From: Rhodomicrobium sp.
GTDB taxonomy: Bacteria; Pseudomonadota; Alphaproteobacteria; Rhizobiales; HXMU1428-3
Length of the DNA: 64,000 nucleotides
Reading direction: 5' to 3'
NCBI GenBank assembly: GCA_021604665.1
Contig: BQJK01000001.1
Span: 892,419 to 956,418 of the forward strand
This document shows, piece after piece, positions 45,915 to 55,033 of the stretch; the stretch's first letter is position 1, and each line of letters starts with the position of its first letter. The notes beneath the pieces are model-generated. The model did not search any database. It was not told the DNA's origin and worked only from the letters and a program-made list of their open reading frames with translations. Made by a program: the position numbers and the translations under genes.

Positions 45915-48872
45915 TCACCCATGTGCCCTATAATGATGCCCAAGCCCCACACCAACTTCCCGCAGCAAGTCATAAGCCTGTACCATCGGGTCAATCAGCC
46001 GATCGTTGAGTTCTTCAAAGTCAGAGCCTTCATCAGCGGTATAGCTCGCCTGCTCTGCCACAGTATAATTAGTGCGCTCCGGCAAGGCTCTTGGATAGGC
46101 CTCTCGCAGCATCTGCACCGCCTCATCAATTCGCAGTGACAATATCATATTCATAATGTCTTTATGGGTTACATCATTGCGAGCTGAGAACACAGGCAAC
46201 CGCCCCCCAAGCAGATAAATATGCATGATCAACGCAATGCGAATAGCATGCATCATATCACTCTCAACAATCTCATCCCGCTCATGGCCATCAGCCTGGC
46301 CTTGCCATTCTTCATGGCCCAAAGCTGTGAAGAGGTCATGCAGATAAATATCATCTTCCCTCAAATAAGTAGCAAGATGCATCAACCGGTCATGCCGCAC
46401 ATCATCACGGAGCAAATCCGCCAACAACAAGCATGGCCCCTTTAACGGCGCCTCCATATCCTCAATCGGCCGCGTCACCCAGAAGGCATCATTAAAGACG
46501 GTCGCATAAGCCACCAAAGATTTAACACTAGAGAGCTGGCGCGCCCTCATGATCATGCGAATAAGCGTGCGCAACCTTGGTGATTGCTCATAAAATCTCG
46601 CAAACTGCTCTTTATCATCATGGATAGCGGTGCCAAACCCGCTCACAACATTGGCCAGAAAGCCCATTTGCTGCAAAAGCGCATTATGCGGAATTGCCCG
46701 CATTTTCGCCGCCGCAACCCGGTTATCCTGTCGCCCATCAAACTGGCGCTTTGTCTTGCGTGAACCGGTCTTAAAAAGGAGATTGGTTTCAAACGCCCCG
46801 AGGCTGGTTTGATAGTTCATATTTTCAAATAATTTAGACTGATAAAGCCGCACATGCTCAAACAAATCTTCGCGGAAATCCTTGCGGCTATAGAACGCAT
46901 CATTCAGCGGCGCGCCATCATCTCTGCCAGACATGACAAATTGTGTCAGCGTTGCCTGCGCCAGTTGGGGCGAGCCAAAAAACACATAGCCATCACCACC
47001 CTGAAAACTCACCTCATGATATATCCGCAATCCCTTTTCAAGATAGGCATTGCGAACATAAGGAGAGAGCAGATAATCAAACCGCTCGGTTAATGAACCA
47101 GGATGCGCCCCCCGCCCCATAGATTCACCGTGGGTATTAAACAGCACTACCTCAATATCTCTTAAACCCGCATCCCGCAGAATTGAGGCAAGCCGCCGCT
47201 GCAACCGCTCAACAGCCAGTGCCGCCGGGATTTGTCCAAAAAACCGCCCTGCATCAGAAAACCCAGTTTGGATAGAGAGCCGCCCGCGTGTTTGGATATA
47301 GCTTCGGTAACTCTCAAACTTCAACAGCTGCTTGATAATCTCAGCGCCGCGCTCCAACGCCCGCTCTGTTTCAAACAAGGGCGAAATATCAACCTTCTCT
47401 TCAATGCCAAACAACTTGGCAAAATAGAGAGCAGATATCACCGTCAGCGCATGCTCACATTCCGCAATCAATAGCCGTATCGGCGCATCGCCATCAATAT
47501 GCTTGAGGATTTGCGCGATCACCATAAACTGCCGCACAGCCGTTGAGCGCTCCAGCGCAAGGCAGGCAAAGTTAATCGTCTCAGGCGTAGTATCGCGGAT
47601 CATCTCGTCAATCTTGGTAAGGTTGACATGACTATTAAGATCAACAGCGCCCTCACCCAAAGGCTTGCGAATGCCGTTATGCACCTGCATCGCATTAATC
47701 CTGAGGTGGATATTGCTGGTGGTTAGCCCCGCCGCTTTCACCTCTGTCTCCAGTAAGGCAAGCGCGCGCCGGTCTTCATCATTGTTAACAATGCGCCGTG
47801 CCGCTGTAATCTCCGCCAGCAGTGGCGCAATTTCAGCCCCTAATGCCCCTGAGCTTTCATCCGTAAGGTAATTCGCAGCCGCACTAATTTCCTGCGGCGT
47901 CTCTAGTGGCTGGGAAAACAGCTCAATTGATTTTTTAAGGCTCGCACATTCCCGCACAATTAACGCAGTACCATTTTGCAAATGCTGAACTGCCTTTTGC
48001 TCTGAGCCATCAAGCCCTTCGCTCACACGAGCAATTGCCGCATTGTGGCGCTCTAATTGTTCGTTCTTCTCAATTAGGCGAAATAGCAAACTATCATGCC
48101 AGCGAATATCTGTTCGCCCATCAAGGTCATACCCAACCCAGCTATTCAACGTGGCCGCATAGGGCGTAAAGCTTGTCCATTCCTTCGGGTAAAGCCGCTC
48201 AGCTTCTTCCAGCAAAACCTGATGCAAACGCCTCCGTGCTGCCGCGGCATGCAATAGGGCATCTTGCACCTGCTCCTGCTCATCAGAAAGCGAGATGTCC
48301 GCATCCGGGCAATGGCGCAGCGGTTTAAGCGCGTTTTTATAATCATCAGACTGGGCAAGATCGGGTTGTTCAATCAGCTTAACCAAAAGCTCCCGCATAG
48401 CAGCCGGCATGGCAAAGGTTGGATGCGCCGTAAACACTATGCCAAATTGTGGCGTTTCAAACCGGGCTTTAAAGTCCTGAAAACTAATCGGCTCGCCATC
48501 AGGCTCAGCAATCTTGCGCACAAAGACGCGATAACCTTCAACAACCGCAGCCTCGCCCTCCAGGCTATCCTCCCCAATATAATCCCGCATACCTGCCGCC
48601 CGGCTAGTCAATGCCCGGTCAGAGAGAATTTTCATCAGATCAGAAATATCACCCAGGGTAAGCGCGCCCGCTTCCAGGCTACGAGAGATCTCAAAAGCCA
48701 GCTGTTTCACAGGGTTAAATTGCGGTTCATTTTTAATGCGCAGCCAATAGCTGTTGAGCCGGTCCGCAAAATCATCCAGCAAGCTTTGATGCCCCTGACT
48801 AGTCATCAGCGCGCCTTTTTGCGCCGCCAATGCATCACCTTTTGCACTCAAAACCTCTGCTTTCGAAACCAT
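45915..48872 (-). CDS. Divergent phosphoenolpyruvate carboxylase family protein
   Basis: A 985-residue PEPC homologue. The catalytic-His motif is kept as TAHPTF (His150), as are GSRKTKR (703-709) and MRAIP (724-728), matching GSRPxKR and LRAIP of true PEPC. Other nearly invariant motifs are altered: GGDRDGNP is GYDLDGRT (247-254), the QES arginine region is AMQVHN, YSDSAKDAG is FSDAGRFFG, and FHGRGGSxGRGG is FNTHGESMGRGA (578-589), replacing a catalytic His and Arg. The end EVGVGLGHHYRAHG lacks the usual MRNTG. It may be a paralogue with altered chemistry rather than an anaplerotic PEPC. GAGAGGA precedes the ATG. It is monocistronic. Confidence 0.75.
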   Translation of the reverse strand: MVSKAEVLSAKGDALAAQKGALMTSQGHQSLLDDFADRLNSYWLRIKNEPQFNPVKQLAFEISRSLEAGALTLGDISDLMKILSDRALTSRAAGMRDYIGEDSLEGEAAVVEGYRVFVRKIAEPDGEPISFQDFKARFETPQFGIVFTAHPTFAMPAAMRELLVKLIEQPDLAQSDDYKNALKPLRHCPDADISLSDEQEQVQDALLHAAAARRRLHQVLLEEAERLYPKEWTSFTPYAATLNSWVGYDLDGRTDIRWHDSLLFRLIEKNEQLERHNAAIARVSEGLDGSEQKAVQHLQNGTALIVRECASLKKSIELFSQPLETPQEISAAANYLTDESSGALGAEIAPLLAEITAARRIVNNDEDRRALALLETEVKAAGLTTSNIHLRINAMQVHNGIRKPLGEGAVDLNSHVNLTKIDEMIRDTTPETINFACLALERSTAVRQFMVIAQILKHIDGDAPIRLLIAECEHALTVISALYFAKLFGIEEKVDISPLFETERALERGAEIIKQLLKFESYRSYIQTRGRLSIQTGFSDAGRFFGQIPAALAVERLQRRLASILRDAGLRDIEVVLFNTHGESMGRGAHPGSLTERFDYLLSPYVRNAYLEKGLRIYHEVSFQGGDGYVFFGSPQLAQATLTQFVMSGRDDGAPLNDAFYSRKDFREDLFEHVRLYQSKLFENMNYQTSLGAFETNLLFKTGSRKTKRQFDGRQDNRVAAAKMRAIPHNALLQQMGFLANVVSGFGTAIHDDKEQFARFYEQSPRLRTLIRMIMRARQLSSVKSLVAYATVFNDAFWVTRPIEDMEAPLKGPCLLLADLLRDDVRHDRLMHLATYLREDDIYLHDLFTALGHEEWQGQADGHERDEIVESDMMHAIRIALIMHIYLLGGRLPVFSARNDVTHKDIMNMILSLRIDEAVQMLREAYPRALPERTNYTVAEQASYTADEGSDFEELNDRLIDPMVQAYDLLREVGVGLGHHYRAHG

Positions 48873-49077
48873 GGCCCATATCCTCTCTTTAGCATTGCGC
48901 CTCTACTCGGATTACTCTATTTGGAAACAGCTTTACAACCATCACCCACACTCATGCCTCACTATGCCGCGCCCAGTTCTCACATAAACACACCCGTATC
49001 ACTATGTGAGAATAGCCCGTTTCACTGGTATAAGGGCATGTAGAATGGTTCTTAAACATTAGGGGAATTTCATAGAT

Positions 49078-49773
49078 ATGCCAGAAACTCCGGTAACGAT
49101 CTGCTTTGATCTAGATGGCACATTGGTAAACACCGCCCCAGATCTTCTAGCCGCCCTGGATCATACCTTAAAGGCAAATGGCCACCAGCCCTCAATACAT
49201 GCAGAAATATTACCCATCATCGGCCAGGGGGCAAAAGCCATGTTGCGCCGCGCTCTAAAAATAGATACCCGCTCAAATCAGCACGGCAGCGTCCCCGCCC
49301 CTGATACTGAAATAGACAGGTTATGGCAAAGTCTGATCGAGCATTACACCATTCACATTGCAGATCAAAGCCGGCCATACCCGGGCGTTGAAGCAGCGCT
49401 TTCCCGCTTATCATCAGCAAATTACCGGCTTGCCGTTTGCACCAACAAACCCATGTTCCTAACAAGCCCCTTATTAGAGGCACTCGGTCTAAATGGATTT
49501 TTCCATGCCATCCGCGGTGCAGATAGCTACCCCTTTAAAAAACCAGACCCCCGCCACCTGATAGAAACAGTGCGCAGCGCAGGCGGCCATGAGAACAAAG
49601 CCGTCTTAATAGGTGATAGCGCCACAGATGTAGCGACAGGGCGCGCCGCGACCATCCCTGTTATCGGCGTGCCATTTGGCTACACAGAAACCCCCATGCA
49701 ATCGCTCGCACCGGACGCGCTGATATCTCATTTTGATGAGTTAACAGATAAATTGATATGTGAAATTTTATAA
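49078..49773 (+). CDS. gph: Phosphoglycolate phosphatase (HAD family)
   Basis: A 231-residue HAD hydrolase. Motif I FDLDGTLVNTAPDL carries the nucleophilic Asp, motif II is AVCTNKP, motif III uses the Lys of PFKKPDP, and motif IV is IGDSATDV. The helical cap fits the Gph/PGP subgroup, which clears 2-phosphoglycolate from DNA repair or photorespiration, though related phosphatases share the pattern. AGGGG lies upstream. It is divergent from the PEPC-like gene. Confidence 0.87.
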   Translation: MPETPVTICFDLDGTLVNTAPDLLAALDHTLKANGHQPSIHAEILPIIGQGAKAMLRRALKIDTRSNQHGSVPAPDTEIDRLWQSLIEHYTIHIADQSRPYPGVEAALSRLSSANYRLAVCTNKPMFLTSPLLEALGLNGFFHAIRGADSYPFKKPDPRHLIETVRSAGGHENKAVLIGDSATDVATGRAATIPVIGVPFGYTETPMQSLAPDALISHFDELTDKLICEIL

Positions 49774-49846
49774 TATTTACCAGCTGTCATATGTAAGAAC
49801 AGTCGGCAAAACAACTCAGAGAAAAAACCTACTTAAGAGAACAAAC

Positions 49847-50764
49847 CTAGCCTCGCGGCTCTGAAGTCCCCTCTTTCACCAAAGCATAGCTCAGCAATTT
49901 ATAGGCAAGTTTGGCCACAAGAAAATCACAAGCATGCAAGCCAGGGCGCGGCGAAAGCTCAACAATATCACCGCCAACAATTGTGCCCACATCAGAGGCC
50001 GCCCTGAGAATATGCAGCGCCTGATACCAATCAAGCCCGCCAGGTTCCGGTGTGCCGGTAGCAGGCATTAAACTGCTATCAAAACAATCCACATCAAAGG
50101 TTACATATATTGGCCGGCCCTTGAGCGGCGCTATAATCTCTTCAATTTGCCAATGGGGCGCATCACTAGCCCAGTGCAAACGGATGCGCTCTCTATTGGC
50201 TTCTAAAAACGGAATTTCCTCCGCTGAAATATTGCGAATACCAACGCCAACAAGCGAAACTGTTTCATGGTCTAAAACCCGACGCATCGCCGCCGCATGA
50301 GAGAAATGCTCACCCTCATAGCCATCACGCAAATCAGCATGGGCATCAAACTGCAACACAACCAACCCCGGGTGGCGCTCAACAAACGGGCGGATAGCCC
50401 CAGCCGTCAGGCTATGCTCGCCGCCAATAACCAAAGGAAACTTTCCGTCAGCCAGCACTTCGCGCACAATCAGCGCAATCTGTTTGAGTGCCGCATCCAA
50501 CCGTCCAGCAATTGGGGTAAATTCCAGGGTTGCAACTTCATACTCATTGACGATCTCGGACCAATATTCCTCGTCAAAAAGCTCAACTTCCTTGCTGGCC
50601 GCCATAACAGCAGCTGGCCCCCGGCCGGTCCCACCCTGGAATGAAACAGATTGCTCAAGCCCAAAGGGAATTACAACAGCTTTCGCTTGCCCCGGTTGGC
50701 CAGAACCAGGGCGAGCAGGGTCAAGAAAGGCCCGCTCAGGAGGGAGATAATTAAAACGCCGCAT
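49847..50764 (-). CDS. speB: Agmatinase/ureohydrolase family protein
   Basis: A 305-residue binuclear manganese ureohydrolase. The metal-ligand motifs are IGGEHSLTAG, FDAHADLRDGYEG and FDVDCFDSS. The pattern fits agmatinase, which yields putrescine and urea, more than arginase, but no arginine decarboxylase gene is in the window, so a guanidino-acid substrate is possible. I used the ATG at 50764; a TTG at 50803 would add 13 residues. It is the third gene of tusA-odc-speB, 89 bp after the decarboxylase. Confidence 0.88.
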   Translation of the reverse strand: MRRFNYLPPERAFLDPARPGSGQPGQAKAVVIPFGLEQSVSFQGGTGRGPAAVMAASKEVELFDEEYWSEIVNEYEVATLEFTPIAGRLDAALKQIALIVREVLADGKFPLVIGGEHSLTAGAIRPFVERHPGLVVLQFDAHADLRDGYEGEHFSHAAAMRRVLDHETVSLVGVGIRNISAEEIPFLEANRERIRLHWASDAPHWQIEEIIAPLKGRPIYVTFDVDCFDSSLMPATGTPEPGGLDWYQALHILRAASDVGTIVGGDIVELSPRPGLHACDFLVAKLAYKLLSYALVKEGTSEPRG

Positions 50765-50853
50765 AAGAAAACCGCCTGCTTTATATTTTGCGTCTACTCT
50801 CAAGTAACGAAACTACGGGCATCCGCAATAATCATCAAAAAGTAAAACCAGAC

Positions 50854-52035
50854 CTAACCAACCGAAGCCGCCTCATAGTTAGGTAGAAAGTTAGAGAGCA
50901 TCACCTCATCTTCAAGTTCAATTTCTTCATAACAGCCAAAGCCATTAAAACCAGAAGCCATCACACTGCCATAAGCCCCAGTCTTATGAATCTCAAGGTA
51001 ATCCCCCTCAGCCACATGCCCCGGCAATAGAAACGGCCCCTTCATCCGGTCTGCCGCATCACATGTCGGCCCCCAGAAAGAAAAGGCCTCAAGCCCTTCT
51101 GCATAACAAGCGCCGCCATCACCAATTAACCTGGCTGGAAAAATCCAGTCACAATTAGCCGCGTCATACAACACGCCATAACCGCCATCATTAATGAAAA
51201 GCTCATGCCCCCGCCGGGCATCCACCCGCACAATCAGGCTTTCAGCCTCAGCAGAAAGCGCCCGCCCCGGCTCAGCAAAAAGTTGGGCATCATGCACCAT
51301 CGGCATCGCAGAAATAGCGGTTTCAATCACATCTATATAAATGCCAAGATCAACCGGGTCAGAAGCGCGATAACAGGCAGGAAAACCGCCGCCAACATTC
51401 ATCAGCTCAGCGACAACGCCGGCCCGGCGCACAAGGTCCGCCGCATGATGGATCGCCTCTCCAAAACGAGCCGGCTCAAGCGCCTGGCTACCAACATGAA
51501 ACGTCACACCAAGCCGGGCTGCAACAGAGCGAACCAGCTGCAACAGCTCAACAGCTGCCCGCCCCTCAGCGCCATATTTTTTACCCAACGGCAAAACCGA
51601 GCCACGGTCATTGCAATGCAAGCGCACAAATAATGACAGGTCATTGGCATTTTCCGTGACTTCAAGAATTTTATGGACCTCATCAACATGATCAACCGAA
51701 AAGGTCCGCACCCCATAATCAAAATAAGCAGAGCGAATATGCGCACGGGATTTTACCGGGTTCATATAGAAAAGCTCAGCCCCTGGCACGCTATGATAAA
51801 TCGTCTCAACTTCAGTTAACGAGGCAACATCAAATCTTTGCACGCCGCTAGCATTCAGCGCCTCAATAACAAACGGAGAGGTATTGGCTTTAACCGCATA
51901 GATCAACTCACCAGAAAACCTGTTATGAAACCAGTCCGCCGCTCGCAAAACTGCAAATGGTCGCCGGCACCGCACCGGGTCAACCGGGCGCCGAAGCGAA
52001 AGAAATTCTTCTGCAGTTTTATAGCGCTGCATCAT
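50854..52035 (-). CDS. Ornithine/lysine decarboxylase, PLP fold type III
   Basis: A 393-residue eukaryotic-type ornithine decarboxylase homologue. The PLP lysine is Lys49 in IYAVKANTSPF; other motifs are YMNPVKSRAHI, HVGSQALEPARF, the phosphate-binding NVGGGFPA and the active-site Cys in FWGPTCDAADRM. Alphaproteobacterial members decarboxylate ornithine, often lysine too, giving putrescine or cadaverine. The ATG lies 4 bases after the tusA stop and its AAAGAAAG ribosome site is inside tusA, so they are translationally coupled. speB follows. Confidence 0.9.
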   Translation of the reverse strand: MMQRYKTAEEFLSLRRPVDPVRCRRPFAVLRAADWFHNRFSGELIYAVKANTSPFVIEALNASGVQRFDVASLTEVETIYHSVPGAELFYMNPVKSRAHIRSAYFDYGVRTFSVDHVDEVHKILEVTENANDLSLFVRLHCNDRGSVLPLGKKYGAEGRAAVELLQLVRSVAARLGVTFHVGSQALEPARFGEAIHHAADLVRRAGVVAELMNVGGGFPACYRASDPVDLGIYIDVIETAISAMPMVHDAQLFAEPGRALSAEAESLIVRVDARRGHELFINDGGYGVLYDAANCDWIFPARLIGDGGACYAEGLEAFSFWGPTCDAADRMKGPFLLPGHVAEGDYLEIHKTGAYGSVMASGFNGFGCYEEIELEDEVMLSNFLPNYEAASVG

Positions 52036-52039
52036 TGGT

Positions 52040-52264
52040 TCAAACTTTCTTTAAAAGATGAATACAAAACTGAGCGCTCTCCTCTTGAGACAACAACTCA
52101 AGCGCATCCTCTTCACAAAGGCATTGAAAATCAGCAACAGCACCTGGATCAGTTGTGATCACTTCAAGCAAGTCGCCGCTAGTCATTGAACGCAGGGTTT
52201 TCTTGGCTTTCAGTACAGGCAGCGGGCATAACAACCCCTGCGTATCCAGCGTTACTTTTTCCAT
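52040..52264 (-). CDS. tusA: TusA family sulfur-carrier protein
   Basis: A 74-residue protein with the CPLP motif at residues 13-16 (CPxP, Cys13 being the persulfide carrier) and the small two-layer fold pattern GDLLEVITTDPGAVADFQ. TusA passes sulfur for tRNA thiolation or cofactor synthesis. It begins the tusA-odc-speB unit, an odd partner for polyamine enzymes unless transcription alone links them. The ribosome site is weak. Confidence 0.9.
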   Translation of the reverse strand: MEKVTLDTQGLLCPLPVLKAKKTLRSMTSGDLLEVITTDPGAVADFQCLCEEDALELLSQEESAQFCIHLLKKV

Positions 52265-52441
52265 CTGGTATCCATTCGCTATCTCACACTAATGCAACAA
52301 CCAGGATAAAGATTATCTCATTAAGGAGTAAGTCCCTAGACGGCGGGATATTGATCAGAGCTAACAGCAAAAATCAAGCCTAAATAAATGATCAACCTAT
52401 CGCAACTCATGCATAACGAATGAATAGAGAGCCCAGGCAGC

Positions 52442-52470
52442 AAAAAAGCGACCCAAAAGCCGCTTTTTAT
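52442..52470 (-). terminator. Terminator after the small secreted protein gene
   Basis: AAAAAGCG (52443-52450) pairs with CGCTTTTT (52461-52468) around a 10-base loop; on the - strand the stem runs into TTTTTT. It lies about 50 bp beyond the stop of the gene at 52518. Confidence 0.75.
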
Positions 52471-52517
52471 TCAAAAATATGATAAATAGCCAAAGGCTAA
52501 AAAGAAGCGAAAGCACT

Positions 52518-52895
52518 TTACTGCTGACAACTCTTATAGCCATTCAACAAATCACCATATACCGCCTTAAACGCGCCAACACCTGCTTTCGCAGCCGCCG
52601 CACCCTTAATGCTGGCAGCTTTAAGCTGCGCCGCACAGTCAACAATGTTTTTAGGGGCACCAGAAGCATCTGACGCTTCAAAAGCCTTCACAGCATTCTG
52701 AATGCTCATCATCTCCTTCACCGCACGAGCTGGATTATAAGGAACTTTGCCACTAGCCATTTGGCCAGAAATTTTGATAGATTTATCAACACTATCAATA
52801 AATGTCTTGCCGCCTGCCGCTTGAGCTGGCGCTAGCCCGCTTCCGAGCATTACAAATGCAATCCCCAAAGCCAGCATGGTGTTAAATCTATTCAT
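52518..52895 (-). CDS. Small secreted helical protein, function unknown
   Basis: A 125-residue protein with a clear signal peptide (MLALGIAFVMLGSGLAPAQA, cleavage near residue 27). The mature 98 residues are Ala/Lys-rich and predicted helical, with two Cys (about 87 and 123) that could join the ends. I do not recognise the family; the helical pattern is somewhat like a four-helix periplasmic protein, but there is no haem motif. An excellent AGGAGAG site 5 bases from the ATG and its own terminator argue that it is well expressed. Confidence 0.7.
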   Translation of the reverse strand: MNRFNTMLALGIAFVMLGSGLAPAQAAGGKTFIDSVDKSIKISGQMASGKVPYNPARAVKEMMSIQNAVKAFEASDASGAPKNIVDCAAQLKAASIKGAAAAKAGVGAFKAVYGDLLNGYKSCQQ

Positions 52896-53435
52896 TTCGC
52901 TCTCCTTATATACCCAGAGCTACCCAAAACGACGCAATGATCAGAACCAAGATCAAACGCAAAACCCAATATGGTTGATACTTTATTTGGGTTAATCTTA
53001 ATTTAGGTAGTCAGAACCCTCAATTAAAGAGGCTGGTCGCCTGATATTTGGCCATAATGCCATCAATTCAGACAATTGATGCTAATTTGGCATTGTTAAC
53101 TGCCCTTGCCAAGCCCCATTAAACCATCTTATTCAGCGGTCATATGCAGATACCGGCTGGGGTGACAAATTTGTTTCATACCCCACATTGCCACTCCCAT
53201 ACTGAATACAAGGTGAACATTCCATTCAGGTTTATACCCCGCCCACTCCCCTTCCTCAGGTAGCTAGCCTAAAGATACAGCACCCAAACCAATCACTCAG
53301 CAAAAGCATAGAGAGGGCGTCAATCAGAACCCGTCTTTTGATTAACCTGATAGAAAGGGAAAGCTTTATAAAATAAGTCTATGAAAGAACGTCAAAAAGA
53401 AAAGTTCTCCCCCTCTAAAACGGTTAAAAATTAGT
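52896..53435. other. Divergent intergenic region, 540 bp
   Basis: No gene seen. It holds a compound inverted repeat: AATGCCA 53056-53062 with TGGCATT 53088-53094, and inside it CATCAATT 53061-53068 with AATTGATG 53074-53081 (5-base loop). Part of it (53048-53067) resembles the element near 42366-42386. Confidence 0.6.
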
Positions 53436-54182
53436 ATGGCGGATTATAGAGATAGATACATCATCGCTCTGGCTCCAAGCAAATTATCACTGCTCTGGAC
53501 CCTGGCAGCGAAATGGCTTGCCTATGATGCTGCCAGCAAACGCTCCGTTAAAGAGCCCGAAACTCTCGGCCTGCCGCAAAACATTCATAACCCAACCGTA
53601 TCTCCCATCCGCCGCTCAGGTTTTGGCATTCTCTTATCAGGTCCATTTCAACTGCACCGCGCACTGAGTGTCGAAGACCTGATAAATTATGTTGATGCGT
53701 TCGCAGAACAGCAAGAACCAATGAACAGCGGCAAATTAAATATTAGAGCTATCGAAAACCGGCTTTACATGGAGCCACTCCGCAATTCCCCTAAAATTCG
53801 CAATCTGGCTGATGAGTGCGTGCGCTATTTCCATAAATTCCGCATGCCCTCAAAAGAATTGCCCGCGAACAGCCCTATCAGAAAAGCCCTGACAGCCCCG
53901 CAGCTAGAGCATTATTTGAAATGGGGGCAGCCCTATGTGTTTGATGAATTCAAACAACAAATCCCCCTCACAGCCCGGTTACCAGACCAGGTAGTAAAGG
54001 CCATGCAGGTTCGTCTAAGCAATCACTTTGGCAATTCTCTCAATGGTGGCCTCAAGGTAGATAATCTTACCCTCTTCCGTCAGCCAGATAACCTGCAACC
54101 AGCAGAAATGATCCATCAGGCGGATTTTATGCTGGACACCAATAATGAGCCAATCACCCTCCCGGTGATTAAAACCGGCTGA
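53436..54182 (+). CDS. DUF1045-family protein lacking both catalytic HxT motifs
   Basis: A 248-residue protein with the layout of DUF1045, a 2H phosphoesterase superfamily often linked to phosphonate metabolism: RYIIALAPSKLSLLWTLAAKWL, the position of the first motif at RRSGFGILLSGPFQL, DECVRYFHKFRMP, and LKWGQPYVFDEFKQQIPLTARL. In active members the two motifs read YGFHATLK and FHMTLTGRL; here the His and Thr are Gly64/Leu66 and Gln175/Pro177. It is probably a binding or structural relative rather than a phosphoesterase. No phosphonate genes are nearby. The ribosome site is weak and it stands alone. Confidence 0.72.
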   Translation: MADYRDRYIIALAPSKLSLLWTLAAKWLAYDAASKRSVKEPETLGLPQNIHNPTVSPIRRSGFGILLSGPFQLHRALSVEDLINYVDAFAEQQEPMNSGKLNIRAIENRLYMEPLRNSPKIRNLADECVRYFHKFRMPSKELPANSPIRKALTAPQLEHYLKWGQPYVFDEFKQQIPLTARLPDQVVKAMQVRLSNHFGNSLNGGLKVDNLTLFRQPDNLQPAEMIHQADFMLDTNNEPITLPVIKTG

Positions 54183-54412
54183 TTTATATTATAAGCCCTA
54201 CGCTCGCCGCCAGATATACATGACCAGAGAATGGGTTCTAAGTTTGCCTCCCATCAGCTCAGGGTATGCTACATTCACCATCAAACATTGATTTCCGCTC
54301 AAGATGCGCTTATGTGAGGAAAAGGATATTACAGCCTTTAACCCAAGAAGAATGGCCATCAGCCAATCAGAGTTAGTTTGCCAACGATAAGCCGCATGCA
54401 AGGAATACCCTC

Positions 54413-54829
54413 ATGACCAGCCACCCAACCCCCCATAAGGGTTTCAAGGCAGACGCCATCAACCAGATCCAGCATGTTTTTATCAAAGATCTTGAATTAA
54501 TGGCTGTGATCGGCGTTTACGATCATGAAAAAACCAACCCACAACGTGTCGTTGCGAATATCGACATCACCGTGAGAGAAATGCCAAAAGTGGCCGACCA
54601 AATAGAGCATGTCGTCTGCTATCATCAGGTGGTGAAGAAAATCCAGGCGCTCTGTAAAGATGGCCATGTCAACCTGCTTGAAACACTCGCAGAAAACATA
54701 GCTGAAGCCTGCCTGGCAGATAAGCGCATTCTTGCCCTGCGCGTACGCCTGGAAAAACCAGAAGCCTTGCGCGAAGCGGCCAGTGTCGGCGTGGAGATAG
54801 AACGGCTGCAAACAAACAGCCAATCTTAA
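54413..54829 (+). CDS. folB: Dihydroneopterin aldolase
   Basis: A 138-residue enzyme of folate synthesis converting dihydroneopterin to hydroxymethyl-dihydropterin and glycolaldehyde. Motifs are IKDLELMAVIGVYDHEK, VVCYHQVV, the conserved NLLETLAENIAEACL with the substrate-binding Glu, and RLEKPEALREAASVGVEI with the catalytic Lys. AAGGA lies 9 bases before the ATG. The gene is monocistronic here; other fol genes are outside the window. Confidence 0.9.
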   Translation: MTSHPTPHKGFKADAINQIQHVFIKDLELMAVIGVYDHEKTNPQRVVANIDITVREMPKVADQIEHVVCYHQVVKKIQALCKDGHVNLLETLAENIAEACLADKRILALRVRLEKPEALREAASVGVEIERLQTNSQS

Positions 54830-55033
54830 ACGATTATCGCACCGCCAACGAACATCGCGCCTAAAATGGCCACTCAGATTTTATGGCATAAAGAGTGAGT
54901 TGAGCCCCCAACAATGTTTATTGGGCACCGCCGCAAGAAACTCATTTTCACAGCCTACACAAGCTATACAATCACAAGATGAAACATCAGCGGTAGAGAA
55001 GACAAACCCAAAGCAACTATATTAGAAAAGCCC

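Noticed and set aside
48264..49043. A 259-codon + strand frame
   Set aside because: Mostly antisense to the PEPC-like gene; the translated product has no recognisable motif and no ribosome site.
54198..54401. A 67-codon - strand frame between the DUF1045 gene and folB
   Set aside because: No domain or ribosome site; the 230-bp gap is a normal spacer.
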